Assembly (NCBI GenBank): GCA_020636475.1
Contig: JACJXU010000011.1
Span: 1-64,000 of the forward strand
DNA: 64,000 bases
Reading direction: 5' to 3'
Origin: Chitinophagales bacterium
GTDB lineage: Bacteria > Bacteroidota > Bacteroidia > Chitinophagales > UBA2359
Below are positions 35,751 through 47,872 of the stretch, in pieces (position 1 is the first letter of the stretch; each line of letters begins with the position of its first letter). The notes below the pieces were generated by a model that was not told the origin of the DNA, ran no database searches, and saw only the letters and a list, made by a program, of their open reading frames with translations. Both the position numbers and the translations under genes were made by a program.

Positions 35751-38646
35751 TTGCTAAAACTATCGCTACAAAATCCATCTTACATTCCATTTGAACAGCG
35801 TCACATTGGCATTGCTGCCGAAGAAGAAAAAACTATGTTGCAAAGCATTGGCGTAAAATCTGTTGATGCGCTAATAAAACAAACTCTCCCTAAAAGAAAT
35901 TTACCGCAAAAACCTTTGCACATTGGCACAGCACTCAGCGAGCCGGAAATATTGGCTCATTTGAAACAATTAGGCAAAAAAAATCAGCTCATATGTTCCC
36001 TCATAGGTTTAGGATACTATGGCACTTATACGCCTGCCGTTATTCAGCGAAATATTTTTTGAAAACCCTTCGTGGTACACACAATATACACCTTATCAGG
36101 CTGAAATAGCACAAGGTCGCTTGGGGCACTCCTCAATTTTCAAACAGTAGTAGCCGACCTTTGTGGCTTGCCTGTAGCCAATGCTTCACTTTTGGACGAA
36201 GCTACTGCCGCCGCCGAAGCCATGCTCCTACTCTACTACCACTTGCGCAACAAAAACCCACAACAAACCGAAGCCAATGTTTTTGGCTTGCCGACAACTG
36301 TTTTCCCGCTACCCAAGAAGTGGTGTGTACACGCGCAAATGCCGTGGGAATAGACGTAAAAATATGTCCTGTAAAGATATAAAACCTGATAGCAATACTT
36401 TTGGTATTTTACTACAATATCCTGCCGAAGATGGCAATATCGAAAACTACGCCCAACTCTGCCAAAAACCCAAGCTGCGGGTGCTTTTTGTAGCCGTAGC
36501 TGCCGACTTATTGGCACTTACTATTTTGCAGGCTCGGCGAATGGGGTGCCGATGTAGTAGTAGGTAACAGCCAGCGTTTTGGCGTGCCGATGGGCTACGG
36601 CGGTCACACGCTGCGTTTATGGCGACCAAAGACGAATACAAACGCCTTATTCCCGGAAGAATTATTGGGGTATCCATAGACAAACACAACAATCCTGCTC
36701 TGCGAATGGCACTACAAAACCCGCGAGCAACACATTCGGCGCGAAAAAGCAACCTCAATATTTGCACTGCTCAAGCCTTACTTGCTATTATGGCTTCTAT
36801 GTATGCCGTTTACTATGGTGCTGATGGCTTAAAACAAATCGCGAATACAGTTCATAAATACGCCAAAGATTTTGCCGAAAAATTGCAAAACCACGGCTTT
36901 AAAATTGTCCATACACAGTTTTTTGACACGGTTTGCATTGAAATAATGCCGGATACTTGGCAAGCACTAAGAAAAAATTTAGAGAAAAATGGCTTCAATA
37001 TTCGTTTTAAATCTGCCGATACGGTTTGCGTAGCTTTCGATGAATTGACGAATACAACTGAAGTGGACACTTTAGTGCATATTTTCAGCAATTTCGCGCC
37101 CAAGCAAAAAAACGTTGCAAAATCAATTGGCATTAACAAAAGTTTATTGCGCAAAACGCCTTTTTTAGCCCACGATGTTTTTAAACAATACCGCACCGAA
37201 ACAGAGCTAATGCGCTATATCAAACAGTTGGAACAAAAGGATTTATCGCTTACTCATTCTATGATTCCTTTAGGTTCGTGTACCATGAAACTCAATGCCG
37301 CCGTAGAACTTTTGCCTGTAAGTTGGCAGACATTCAATAGTTTACATCCCTTTGCACCTTTGCAGCAAACCAAAGGTTACCAAATATTACTTGATGAGTT
37401 AGCACAATATTTATGCGATATTACCGAATTTGAAGCTTGTTCGCTACAACCTAATTCCGGCGCACAAGGCGAATACGCAGGCTTGCTCACTATTAGCAAA
37501 TATCATGCAGCGCACAAACAATCTCAACGCAATGTAGCTCTTATTCCTTCGTCGGCGCATGGCACTAATCCGGCCTCGGCAGTAATGAGCGGCATGAAAG
37601 TAGTAGTAGTAAAATGTGACGAACATGGCAATATTGATGTAAATGATTTACAAGAAAAAGCCAAACAGTATCAAGACACTTTGGCATGCTTAATGGTAAC
37701 ATATCCTTCCACACACGGCGTGTATGAAACTGCCATTCGGAAAATATGCGACATCGTGCATCAATATGGCGGCTTGGTGTATATGGACGGCGCGAATATG
37801 AACGCACAAGTAGGATTGAGTTCGCCCGGAGCTATTGGAGCCGATGTTTGTCATTTGAATCTCCACAAAACCTTTGCTATTCCGCACGGCGGCGGCGGTC
37901 CGGGAATGGGTCCTATTTGTGTAAACAAAAAATTAGCTCCTTTCCTGCCTTCGCACGGATTTTTAGATAAAAATTTGCGCAAAAAACGCTTGGGCGCAGT
38001 GTCGGGAGCTCCTTTTGGCAGTGCCAATATTTTGCTTATTTCCTACGCTTATATAAAATTGTTGGGCAGTGATGGCTTACAAAAAGCCAGTATGTATGCT
38101 ATTTTAAACGCCAATTATTTAAAAAGTCGTTTGGAAAAACATTATAAAATTCTTTACACGGGTCCGCACGGCAATGTAGCCCACGAATTTATTTTGGATA
38201 TGCGTGCCTATAAAAACACTGCCGATATTGAAGTAGAAGACATTGCCAAACGCCTGATGGACTACGGTTTTCACGCACCAACCGTATCGTTTCCTGTGGC
38301 GGGAACCTTGATGATAGAGCCCACCGAAAGTGAAAACAAAGCTGAACTCGACCGTTTTTGTGATGCGCTTATTGCTATTAAGCAGGAAATAGAAGCGATT
38401 GCTGAAGGAAAAGCAGATGCCCAAAACAATGTACTAAAAAATGCACCGCACACTTTGGCAATCTGCACCGCAAACCAATGGAACTATCCTTACTCGCGCG
38501 AAGAAGCAGCTTTTCCGCTTCCTTTTGTGCGCCACCACAAATTTTGGGCTTCAGTAGGGCGTATTAACAGTTCGTATGGCGACCGCAATTTGATTTGTAC
38601 TTGTCCGCCCTTAGCCTCTTATTCCGAAGAAGAAATAAAAGTTTAG
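35751..38646 (+). pseudogene. gcvP: glycine dehydrogenase (decarboxylating), P-protein; N-terminal third frame-broken
   Basis: P-protein of the glycine cleavage system: PLP-dependent decarboxylation of glycine. The full span (2896 nt, ~965 aa) is the normal length of the single-chain form. The C-terminal two thirds (from 36619) is intact: MYAVYYGADGLK, HSMIPLGSCTMKLNAA, AHGTNPASAVMSGMKV, and the PLP-lysine segment NLHKTFAIPHGGGGPGMGPI. The N-terminal third needs shifts at ~36060 (T6 run), ~36130 and several points up to 36600. Two more at ~36717 and ~36752 cancel out and scramble the conserved TREQHIRREKATS motif. The start is TTG 35751 as read. Essential-like function and the error pattern favour sequencing error. 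Confidence 0.85.
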
Positions 38647-38651
38647 CATTA

Positions 38652-38684
38652 TTTGAATTATTTGCTTCATTTTTCTTACTTTTG
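38652..38684 (+). promoter_or_regulatory. TTTG-N21-TACTTTTG promoter, possibly giving a leaderless transcript
   Basis: TTTG at 38652-38655 and TACTTTTG at 38677-38684 match both Bacteroidota sigma-factor boxes at 21-bp spacing. The -7 box ends 3 bp before ATG 38688, so transcription would begin at or within a few bases of the start codon. Confidence 0.5.
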
Positions 38685-38687
38685 GGC

Positions 38688-39101
38688 ATGAACAAAGAAC
38701 AAAAATTACTGAGTTTGCGCGAAGACATGAAAATTGTAGGCGGCTATTTACAAGAAATAGCTCTTGCTATGCTGGAAAATAATATTTCTAAATACCCTTT
38801 GTTTATAGCACACCACGAAAGTGCTATTAATTTGGGCAAAGCTGTTATTGTTGCAGAAAAATCGCGCACCCATTGGTCGTTCAATGCCAGTATGTTGGAG
38901 GAATTGGTCGTAAAAAAATTGTTTGACAAAGACAAAATATCGGATTTCGTAGAAACTTTAGGCGACCCTACACAAAATACGTGTATTTTTATGGCTACAC
39001 CCGATGAGATGAATTTTATTTTTGTACCCTTTGAAGTGGACGAAGAAAATGATGATGGCGATGAAGCAACAGATGATGTACAATATTTCAGCGACAATTA
39101 A
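38688..39101 (+). CDS. conserved hypothetical protein (137 aa)
   Basis: ATG 38688 gives MNKEQKLLSLREDMKIVGGY, a soluble alpha/beta protein with no signal peptide or helix long enough to span a membrane. The C-terminal ~20 residues are very acidic (DEENDDGDEATDD). No catalytic motif is seen. It ends 14 bp before comF on the same strand and may be cotranscribed. The upstream in-frame extension to 38595 overlaps the end of gcvP and is not used. Confidence 0.6.
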   Translation: MNKEQKLLSLREDMKIVGGYLQEIALAMLENNISKYPLFIAHHESAINLGKAVIVAEKSRTHWSFNASMLEELVVKKLFDKDKISDFVETLGDPTQNTCIFMATPDEMNFIFVPFEVDEENDDGDEATDDVQYFSDN

Positions 39102-39115
39102 ATACGAATGAGCTT

Positions 39116-39835
39116 ATGCCACTATCTTCCCTTGCCGCCGATGTGCGCACTTATTTGCACGACCTTGTGTCGCTGGTGTATCCGAGTTTGTGTGTTGCCT
39201 GCCAAAATCGCTTGCTAACGGGCGAGCAGTTTATTTGTCTGCCTTGTCTATACGATTTGCCCGAAACTCAGTATGAAAAACACAAAGACAATATTGTCAC
39301 GCGAATCTTAGGCGGAAGGTTCCCTTTTGAAGATGCTGCGGCTTTGTATTTTTTCAACAAAGGTTTGCACGTACAGCATATCATGCACGCGCTCAAATAT
39401 GATGGACAGACAGATTTAGGCATTTTTTTGGGGAAATTAATGGGACAAAAACTGATGGATAGTCCGTATTTCCAGCAAATTGACGGCATTATTCCGGTGC
39501 CGCTTCATCCCAAAAAACTGAAAGAACGCGGCTACAATCAGTCGGAGTTTTTGGCAAAAGGTATAAGCGACATAATGAATGTTCCTTTACTACCCGAAGC
39601 CTTGCAGCGCAGCCAATACACAAGTTCGCAAACGCGCAAAACACGGGTGGAACGCTGGGAAAATGTAGCAGAAGGATTTGAGGTAACAAACAAAACAACG
39701 CTACAACACAAACATATTTTGGTAGTAGATGACGTACTTACTACAGGAGCTACTTTGGAGGCAGTAGTGCATCCACTTGTTTACAAAGCGCAAGCAAAGG
39801 TGAGTATTGCGTGTTTTGCTTTGGCGGATGGGTGA
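39116..39835 (+). CDS. comF: ComF-family phosphoribosyltransferase-like protein
   Basis: The protein (239 aa) has an N-terminal zinc-binding region, CVACQNRL then CLPCLYDLP, typical of ComF, and a C-terminal PRTase fold with the PRPP loop ILVVDDVLTTGATLEAV (~200-216). IIPVPLHPKKLKERGYNQSE is the family hallmark. In naturally competent bacteria ComF helps handle imported single-stranded DNA; in Bacteroidota its role is mostly unproven. It lies just after the small gene at 38688 and converges on ligA. Confidence 0.88.
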   Translation: MPLSSLAADVRTYLHDLVSLVYPSLCVACQNRLLTGEQFICLPCLYDLPETQYEKHKDNIVTRILGGRFPFEDAAALYFFNKGLHVQHIMHALKYDGQTDLGIFLGKLMGQKLMDSPYFQQIDGIIPVPLHPKKLKERGYNQSEFLAKGISDIMNVPLLPEALQRSQYTSSQTRKTRVERWENVAEGFEVTNKTTLQHKHILVVDDVLTTGATLEAVVHPLVYKAQAKVSIACFALADG

Positions 39836-39929
39836 TGGTTTTACTAAATACAAAAACAGTACAAATTATGAAAAACGATGATGCGTTTCTTTGGAGAGGG
39901 TACTTAATACAGACAATTACTTATACCTT

Positions 39930-42068
<2,139 letters not shown>

Positions 42069-42095
42069 CTAAAAATGCGTAAATTTTAAACAAAA

Positions 42096-42128
42096 AAGCC
42101 GAGCATGTTTTGCATCATTACTCGGCTT
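42096..42128. terminator. hairpin terminator between YceI gene and ligA
   Basis: Stem AAGCCGAG (42096-42103) pairs with CTCGGCTT (42121-42128), a 17-nt loop, followed by a T-rich run on the plus strand and preceded by an A6 run that gives a U-tract on the minus strand. It terminates the YceI gene (minus). Confidence 0.7.
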
Positions 42129-42155
42129 AATTTTTTTTAAAAGAAAAATTCTCTA

Positions 42156-42833
42156 CTACGGTTGCGCTACAATATTGAAACCAACCGTAACTTGTGAACT
42201 GATAATTTTATCTCCGAAGGATTCGGCAGCGTGGTAGCTAATGCCCCAATCGGTACGGTCAATATTGAACAATGCTTGGGCGGTGAGGACATTGTTTTCC
42301 AAGCTGATTTTAGCGGGAAAAGTAATGCTTTTACTGGTGTCCAAGATTGTTAGGTTTCCGGTAAGCAAGTGGGTGGCATTTTCGAGCAATGCTTTTTCCG
42401 ACTCATCGGCAGGCGCGGTGTAAGGTTGATGTCCGGTAAGTGCAAAAACTGCTTCGGGGTATTTTTCAGATTTAAAAAAGTCGTCCGACTTCAAGTGTCC
42501 GGCAAGTTTTGCGGCATCGTCTCCGGTCAAGTCCACAACTTTCACATCGTTCATATCCAACACTATTTCGCCGCCCACAATATTGTCGTCATTTACCAAA
42601 ATTAGTCCCTTCTTAATACCAATTGTTCCGTTGTGCGTGCCGGTTGGTTTAGAACCAATCCATGTTACCGTACTTTTGGCGGGATCTACTTTGAAAGAAG
42701 CAGAAGTTTTGGGTTGCTCGGCAACAGGTTTTGCGTCTTCTACCTTTGCCTTGTCGGATTCGGGTTGTTGTTTACAACTCACAGCGAATATCGCGATGAA
42801 AAACAACGCAACTAAAAAAGATTTTTTGTTCAT
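42156..42833 (-). CDS. YceI-family lipoprotein
   Basis: Signal with lipobox VSC (IFAVSCKQQ, Cys20). After a ~25-residue linker comes the YceI beta-barrel fold (~45-225): FKVDPAKSTVTWIGSK, LDMNDVKVVDL, HLKSDDFFKSEKYPEAVF and DRTDWGISYHA, ending ISSQVTVGFNIVAQP. The family forms a small lipocalin-like barrel that binds isoprenoid lipids. It is exported to the periplasm or outer membrane. Monocistronic, flanked by terminators. Confidence 0.9.
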   Translation of the reverse strand: MNKKSFLVALFFIAIFAVSCKQQPESDKAKVEDAKPVAEQPKTSASFKVDPAKSTVTWIGSKPTGTHNGTIGIKKGLILVNDDNIVGGEIVLDMNDVKVVDLTGDDAAKLAGHLKSDDFFKSEKYPEAVFALTGHQPYTAPADESEKALLENATHLLTGNLTILDTSKSITFPAKISLENNVLTAQALFNIDRTDWGISYHAAESFGDKIISSQVTVGFNIVAQP

Positions 42834-43012
42834 AAATAGTAAGTTTAAAAAATTGTTTATATAAAAATTAAATATTATTTTTTATCAAAAAGCTATTTTC
42901 AACTTCAAAGAAAATGCGTATGTTTTTTATATTATGCAAGGCTATTGAACAATTAGATTTCGAATAAGTTCAAATTAATGTTTAAACATCGAAAATAAAA
43001 TTTTATGAAAAA

Positions 43013-43044
43013 AAAGAGAAACTATCAAAAGATAATTTCTCTTT
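43013..43044 (-). terminator. hairpin terminator after the thioredoxin-like T9SS gene
   Basis: Stem 43013-43026 (AAAGAGAAACTATC) pairs with 43031-43044 (GATAATTTCTCTTT) with one mismatch and an AAAA loop. The A run before it gives a U-tract on the minus strand. It follows the gene ending at 43071. Confidence 0.7.
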
Positions 43045-43070
43045 GTGTATTCATAACAAAAAAAACTTTT

Positions 43071-44783
43071 CTATCGCGCCACTACAAACTTGTACGTATT
43101 GATACCTTTATCGCTTCTAACATTTAAGAAATAAACACCTTCATGCAGATTTTCTATATCAATTTGTTGTAACTGATTTCCCACAAAAAGTTGCTGTGTA
43201 GTAGTTTGTACGGTTTGTCCTAAAGTATTGGTAATCGTAAAATCAAGAGAACTATTGTGCGCCAAACTAAAGGAAATGTTCAATACATTTTGTGCGGGTA
43301 CGGGGTAAATGTTTTCTAATACAAAAGCATTTTCTTCCAATCCGGTTGTTTGGTCAATGGTAACTTCTTGACAGAACATATCTGTTCCGGCACTATTGGT
43401 TACACTCAAGCATACTTGGTAAACACCCGAAACAGCATAATAATGACTGGCAGGGCTTTGTTCGGTAGAAGTAGTTCCATCGCCAAAATTCCACAAATAA
43501 GTGTTAGCATTTGAAGAAGTATTGGTAAAATTCACTGTATTTATTTCCTGTACTACTTGTGCACTAAAACCAGCCGAAGGCGACTGCACTACAACATCGC
43601 CAGCGTAGAAAGTAATAGTTACACCATCGCCATAGCTAGCATCATCCCAAAGAATAAAGCCTGCATCATCTTGCAAAAGCACTGCTCCAATAGCAAGTCC
43701 GGCATCACCTTTGGTACAAGAGTGCGAGCTAGCATTTACAGGACCATTCAATAATCCATCACCATAATCATCTACCAACTGAAACTCGTAACAACCATCT
43801 TGGGTCAATTCAAAGTCGTAAGTATAGCTAGTTTCGCAGCTCATCACTTCATTTTGCGCTATGGTATTTCCAGAAGGGTCGCGCAAATACCAATGAACTT
43901 CTTCAGCCCATTTATCAGTTGTTATTCCAAAACTTATATTTTTAGAAGATTTAAGTAAATTAACGGTTTTGTTATACAAATCATTGTCTTCTTGCTCATC
44001 GGCTACACCATTAGGCATACTTACATGAAAGGTTAAGTTTACGCTTTCGGTAGCACTAATGGCATTAAAATTTATTGAAGCTAAACCAAAAGTTGGTAAG
44101 TTACCTGTCCAGTTTACCGTTTGGTAAGAAGTGCCATTTACCGACATTTCCACAGCGAATTGTGTAAGTGGTGAGTTACCTACATTTTGAATGGTTATAG
44201 AAGGTTCAAACGAGCCACAAAAGGTATTATCACCGTTATAAGCCATCACACGTGCGTTATTGTTGCCCACAGCTACAGCACAATTTTCTGCTGCAAATTC
44301 ACCAAAATAGCTTGCAGGAGATTGGTCTATTTCATAGATAATATGATCCGGACAAATCATATAAATAGTAGGGAAATAGGCTATTTGAAGCAAATCTGTT
44401 ACAGTACCTGTTTGATTAATAATAGGGTAAGGAATTGCTGCATTCCAATCTCCTACTGCACCATTGTTTGTGAGTGCGTCATTTGTAGCATCATCACCTT
44501 CCAATGCCAAAAATACTATTTCGTCGGTTCCATCAGGACCATACAACCCATAGGCTTGTTCCAAAGTAGGCGCGTAATTCCAACAAGGACCACACCATAC
44601 TGCAAACACATCTAATACTACGGTTTTGCCATCATCTAAGTAGTCATACAAAGTGTGGGTATTTCCATCAATATCGGTAAGCGTAAAATTGGGTGCAACA
44701 GAACCACTTGGTAATTGCGCCCAAGCAGTTTGCTGTATCATTAAAAACAAACCGCACAAAAGAAAAGTAAATAATTTCTGCAT
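43071..44783 (-). CDS. T9SS-exported thioredoxin-fold protein with PKD domain
   Basis: From ATG 44783 (an in-frame upstream start gives 21 extra non-signal residues) the protein has ~570 aa. A signal peptide (ending AWAQ) is followed by a TlpA/redoxin domain with the redox motif VFAVWCGPCW. Beta-rich extracellular modules follow (~200-410), then a PKD domain (YLWNFGDGTTSTEQSPASHY) and a C-terminal T9SS type A sorting domain (ENIYPVPAQNVLNISFSL, ending KFVVAR). It may act as a cell-surface disulfide oxidoreductase or a scaffold using the fold. It is divergent from the Omp28-like gene at 44945, which carries the same CGPC motif. Confidence 0.85.
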   Translation of the reverse strand: MQKLFTFLLCGLFLMIQQTAWAQLPSGSVAPNFTLTDIDGNTHTLYDYLDDGKTVVLDVFAVWCGPCWNYAPTLEQAYGLYGPDGTDEIVFLALEGDDATNDALTNNGAVGDWNAAIPYPIINQTGTVTDLLQIAYFPTIYMICPDHIIYEIDQSPASYFGEFAAENCAVAVGNNNARVMAYNGDNTFCGSFEPSITIQNVGNSPLTQFAVEMSVNGTSYQTVNWTGNLPTFGLASINFNAISATESVNLTFHVSMPNGVADEQEDNDLYNKTVNLLKSSKNISFGITTDKWAEEVHWYLRDPSGNTIAQNEVMSCETSYTYDFELTQDGCYEFQLVDDYGDGLLNGPVNASSHSCTKGDAGLAIGAVLLQDDAGFILWDDASYGDGVTITFYAGDVVVQSPSAGFSAQVVQEINTVNFTNTSSNANTYLWNFGDGTTSTEQSPASHYYAVSGVYQVCLSVTNSAGTDMFCQEVTIDQTTGLEENAFVLENIYPVPAQNVLNISFSLAHNSSLDFTITNTLGQTVQTTTQQLFVGNQLQQIDIENLHEGVYFLNVRSDKGINTYKFVVAR

Positions 44784-44851
44784 AATTTTTAAACAATTAA
44801 GGTAATAAATTAGAGGAGATTTTTTAATAAAAAACAGATAAATCAATCATT

Positions 44852-44883
44852 TTTGCGAAAATACGCGTATTTTCTTATATTTG
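44852..44883 (+). promoter_or_regulatory. TTTG-N20-TATATTTG promoter for the Omp28-like gene
   Basis: TTTG at 44852-44855 and TATATTTG at 44876-44883, separated by 20 bp, match the -33 and -7 boxes. The gene starts 62 bp downstream. Confidence 0.6.
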
Positions 44884-44944
44884 GCTACAAAATTCTTACT
44901 TTTAAAACCATTTTTATTACTGTTATTAAAAATTTTACAAAAAA

Positions 44945-47005
44945 ATGAAACAATTTCACCTTTTAGCATTGCTGCTTTTGGTTTTTTCTACCTTAGAAAC
45001 AAACGCACAAGCACGCGCAAAGAAATATCCATTGTTCGAACATTTTACCCAAACTAATTGTGGACCTTGCGCACAACAAAACCCTATTTTTCAGGAGAAT
45101 ATTTTAAACAATAACTTTGGCAATATCCACCACATAGCCTATCATGCCAATTTCCCTTCGCCCAACAACGACCCCATGCACTTGTTCAATCCAACTGAAA
45201 TATTGGCACGACAAGATTATTACAGCATCGGAGGCGTTCCTACTATGATTGCCGATGGCGAAGATATAGGCAGTCCCGTTAATGCCTCGCAAGATTGGAT
45301 AGACAATACGGCATTAGATGAAAGTGTATTAGAAATTTTGGTAAGTGAGACTACTCAAGACAATACTCGCAATGTAACGGTAAATATAAAAAGTATGGAT
45401 ACTTGGAGTGCTGAGGGCAATTGGAAATTGCGCGTAGCCGTAGTAGAAAAAGAAATTAACTACACTTCGGCTCCCGGCTCTAACGGCGAAAAATATTTCC
45501 CTAATGTGTTTCGTCAGTTTCTTACTGTAGAAGATTTTACTGCCGCTGCACTTGGCAATACCAATACTTATAACTTCTCTTACGACTTAGACGAAACTTG
45601 GGTTCCCGAAAATATTTATGTCGTAGCCTTTGTACAAAATGAAGACAGCAAATACATCGAAAACTCCGGTGCTTCAAACGACCCCAGTTGGTATCTTCGC
45701 ATATCGGATAATGCTTTCAAAAAAGGTGAGCCGGGCAGTACAACCAGCTTTTTAGGACAAATTGTAAATAATGGACCCGCCGGAGATTACGAACTTAGTT
45801 TGGAAAGCGCAACAAATGATTGGGTTGGCTATTTTATCATTGATGGACAAAACTATAATCCTAATCAAGCAAACACCATTAGCTTAGCGGCAAACAGCAC
45901 TACGCCTGTATTTATAAATGTAATTCCCAATGACAATTCTGGCATATATAACTTCCGATTAAAAATGAGAAGTCCACAAGAAGACTACGCCTACAACAAT
46001 GCCTTAGTAACTTTGATTTCTAACGTCCACGATTTGGTGGTAAACAATGCCGAATCGGGCGAAGGTTCTACCGATACGAATATTTTTGACGGAACTTACT
46101 ACACAAACGGACTAATTGCTGCGGGCAATACACATTATGGAGCTACCGCTATTGCAACTTTCAGCAATGCTTATAAGGCAGGAATTTTAGATGATGTTTA
46201 CAACATTTACTTAAATATTGGTTGGACATTTCCCGCCTTTACCGATGAAGAAGTTGTGATTTTAGGACAATTCTTGGATAATGGTGGAAACCTCTTAGTA
46301 GCAGGGCAAGATGTAGCTTGGGATACCTTCGATACAGCTTCCGGCGCAGCCAATGGCACACAAAATACCCGCGAATTTGTGTATAATTATTTGGGCGTAG
46401 ATTTTGTAGATGATGGCGGCTCAACTAATGCGAGTATTCATAGCATCTCTACAGACCCAATTTTTGGCAATGTGGGTTCTTCCGATATTTTTGCTGCTTT
46501 TACCAGTAGCTACTATTATCCAGATGTGATAAAATTGGCTGACGGTATCAGTACTGCAAGTGCTATTTTTGATTATAACGACAATAGTTCGCTTGTTTGC
46601 GGTATTCGCAATGAAAGTGCCAATTACAAAACCGTATATATTGCCATAGGAATGGAAATGGTTGAAAATGAAAGCGTACGCAACGACATTATTACCAAAG
46701 CGCACAATTGGTTCTATGACGGGGTGGAAATTATTGGCTTCGAAAATCTTAATAACGAGCAGGCAGTTGGTATTTATCCCAATCCGGCGCAAAATAAATT
46801 AAGCCTTGTCACAAACAATATTAGCGGTAAAGTGTTAGTACAATTAAACGACTTATCAGGAAGATTAGTCAAATCGTACATCGTAGATGCTACGAGTGGA
46901 AATACAAGTATTTCTTTAGATGAAGTGACCAATGGTGCCTATTTATGTCAAATATTTAGCGAAAGTGCATTATTATCCAGTCAAAAATTAGTCATTTTAA
47001 AGTAA
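44945..47005 (+). CDS. T9SS-exported Omp28-like thioredoxin-fold protein
   Basis: The protein (686 aa) has a signal peptide at 1-22 (ending TNAQ). Residues ~25-220 resemble the Omp28-related family: KYPLFEHFTQTNCGPCAQQN (a thioredoxin-like CGPC), HHIAYHANFPSPNNDPMHLF and YSIGGVPTMIADG. The middle (~270-590) holds beta-rich and Rossmann-like segments including VVILGQFLDNGGNLLVAGQD. The C-terminal ~75 residues are a T9SS type A sorting domain (VGIYPNPAQNKLSLVT, ending KLVILK). Surface redox or adhesion role is inference. Confidence 0.82.
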   Translation: MKQFHLLALLLLVFSTLETNAQARAKKYPLFEHFTQTNCGPCAQQNPIFQENILNNNFGNIHHIAYHANFPSPNNDPMHLFNPTEILARQDYYSIGGVPTMIADGEDIGSPVNASQDWIDNTALDESVLEILVSETTQDNTRNVTVNIKSMDTWSAEGNWKLRVAVVEKEINYTSAPGSNGEKYFPNVFRQFLTVEDFTAAALGNTNTYNFSYDLDETWVPENIYVVAFVQNEDSKYIENSGASNDPSWYLRISDNAFKKGEPGSTTSFLGQIVNNGPAGDYELSLESATNDWVGYFIIDGQNYNPNQANTISLAANSTTPVFINVIPNDNSGIYNFRLKMRSPQEDYAYNNALVTLISNVHDLVVNNAESGEGSTDTNIFDGTYYTNGLIAAGNTHYGATAIATFSNAYKAGILDDVYNIYLNIGWTFPAFTDEEVVILGQFLDNGGNLLVAGQDVAWDTFDTASGAANGTQNTREFVYNYLGVDFVDDGGSTNASIHSISTDPIFGNVGSSDIFAAFTSSYYYPDVIKLADGISTASAIFDYNDNSSLVCGIRNESANYKTVYIAIGMEMVENESVRNDIITKAHNWFYDGVEIIGFENLNNEQAVGIYPNPAQNKLSLVTNNISGKVLVQLNDLSGRLVKSYIVDATSGNTSISLDEVTNGAYLCQIFSESALLSSQKLVILK

Positions 47006-47064
47006 ATTAGGTATTTTCGCACAACAATCAATAAAATACTAATTTTATTAAAACTTTTGAAACC

Positions 47065-47790
47065 ATGCTAAAAAACTACACTTTTTATATAATATTGTCT
47101 TTACTCATAAACTTTGTGTCAATGAAGGCACAAGATTTACATTTCTTAGATGAAGGGCCTGTTGTAACTTCTATAGATCCTTATTTATTGGGAGGTAGTA
47201 TAGGTTTTTCGCAAGAAGTTGAACTTAAAAATGATATTGTAGGAAAGACTACCGTAGTATGGGAACGTACGCTTGTAGATGTTCCTGAAGGCTGGGAAGT
47301 ACAAGTGTGCGACCCTATTACTTGCTGGTTGTCCAGTATTTCCACCAACAGTTTTCTGTTAGATAGCGGCGATAAAGCAAAACTAAAAATAGGCGTTATT
47401 ATTCCAGATGATGCTGAGCAATGGGGAACTGCCCACGTTTCGCTAAAAGCCTATAGCTTTGCCAACCCTACCATTTTTGATACCATTGATTTTGAAGTGA
47501 GTTCTACTGTGGCTACGGGCATCAATGATTTTGGCAATAACAAAGATTTACGCATTTTTCCGAATCCAGTAGTAAACAACCTGAACATTGAACTTATTAA
47601 CTACCCACAGGTAGGCAGTTTTGAAGTTTATACTTTGTTAGGTAAAAAAGTAGCTACTTTCTTTCCCGATAACAACCAAAAAGTAATACAATACGCTGCT
47701 TACGACCTTCCACAAGGAATGTATCTATTGCACGTTATCGCTGCCGATGGACGCATTTTGGAAACCAAGCGTTTTTCAAAAGTTAAATAA
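47065..47790 (+). CDS. T9SS-exported hypothetical protein (241 aa)
   Basis: Signal peptide (residues ~1-23, ending MKAQ), a single Ig-like or bacterial-surface beta domain (~25-150, with CDPITCW), then a T9SS sorting domain from ~160 (LRIFPNPVVNNLNIELIN, PQGMYLLHV). Lies 59 bp after the Omp28-like gene on the same strand; the two may share a transcript. No further function is apparent. Confidence 0.75.
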   Translation: MLKNYTFYIILSLLINFVSMKAQDLHFLDEGPVVTSIDPYLLGGSIGFSQEVELKNDIVGKTTVVWERTLVDVPEGWEVQVCDPITCWLSSISTNSFLLDSGDKAKLKIGVIIPDDAEQWGTAHVSLKAYSFANPTIFDTIDFEVSSTVATGINDFGNNKDLRIFPNPVVNNLNIELINYPQVGSFEVYTLLGKKVATFFPDNNQKVIQYAAYDLPQGMYLLHVIAADGRILETKRFSKVK

Positions 47791-47811
47791 TAAATAGTAC
47801 AACCTTATACT

Positions 47812-47849
47812 AAAAAAGAGGCTACTCAGATAATGATAGCCTCTTTTTT
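47812..47849. terminator. bidirectional hairpin terminator between convergent genes
   Basis: Stem AAAAAAGAGGCTA (47812-47824) pairs with TAGCCTCTTTTTT (47837-47849) around a 12-nt loop, with T runs on both strands. It closes the genes ending at 47790 (+) and 47873 (-). Confidence 0.85.
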
Positions 47850-47872
47850 TTATTTAAACACTTCGCATTTTT

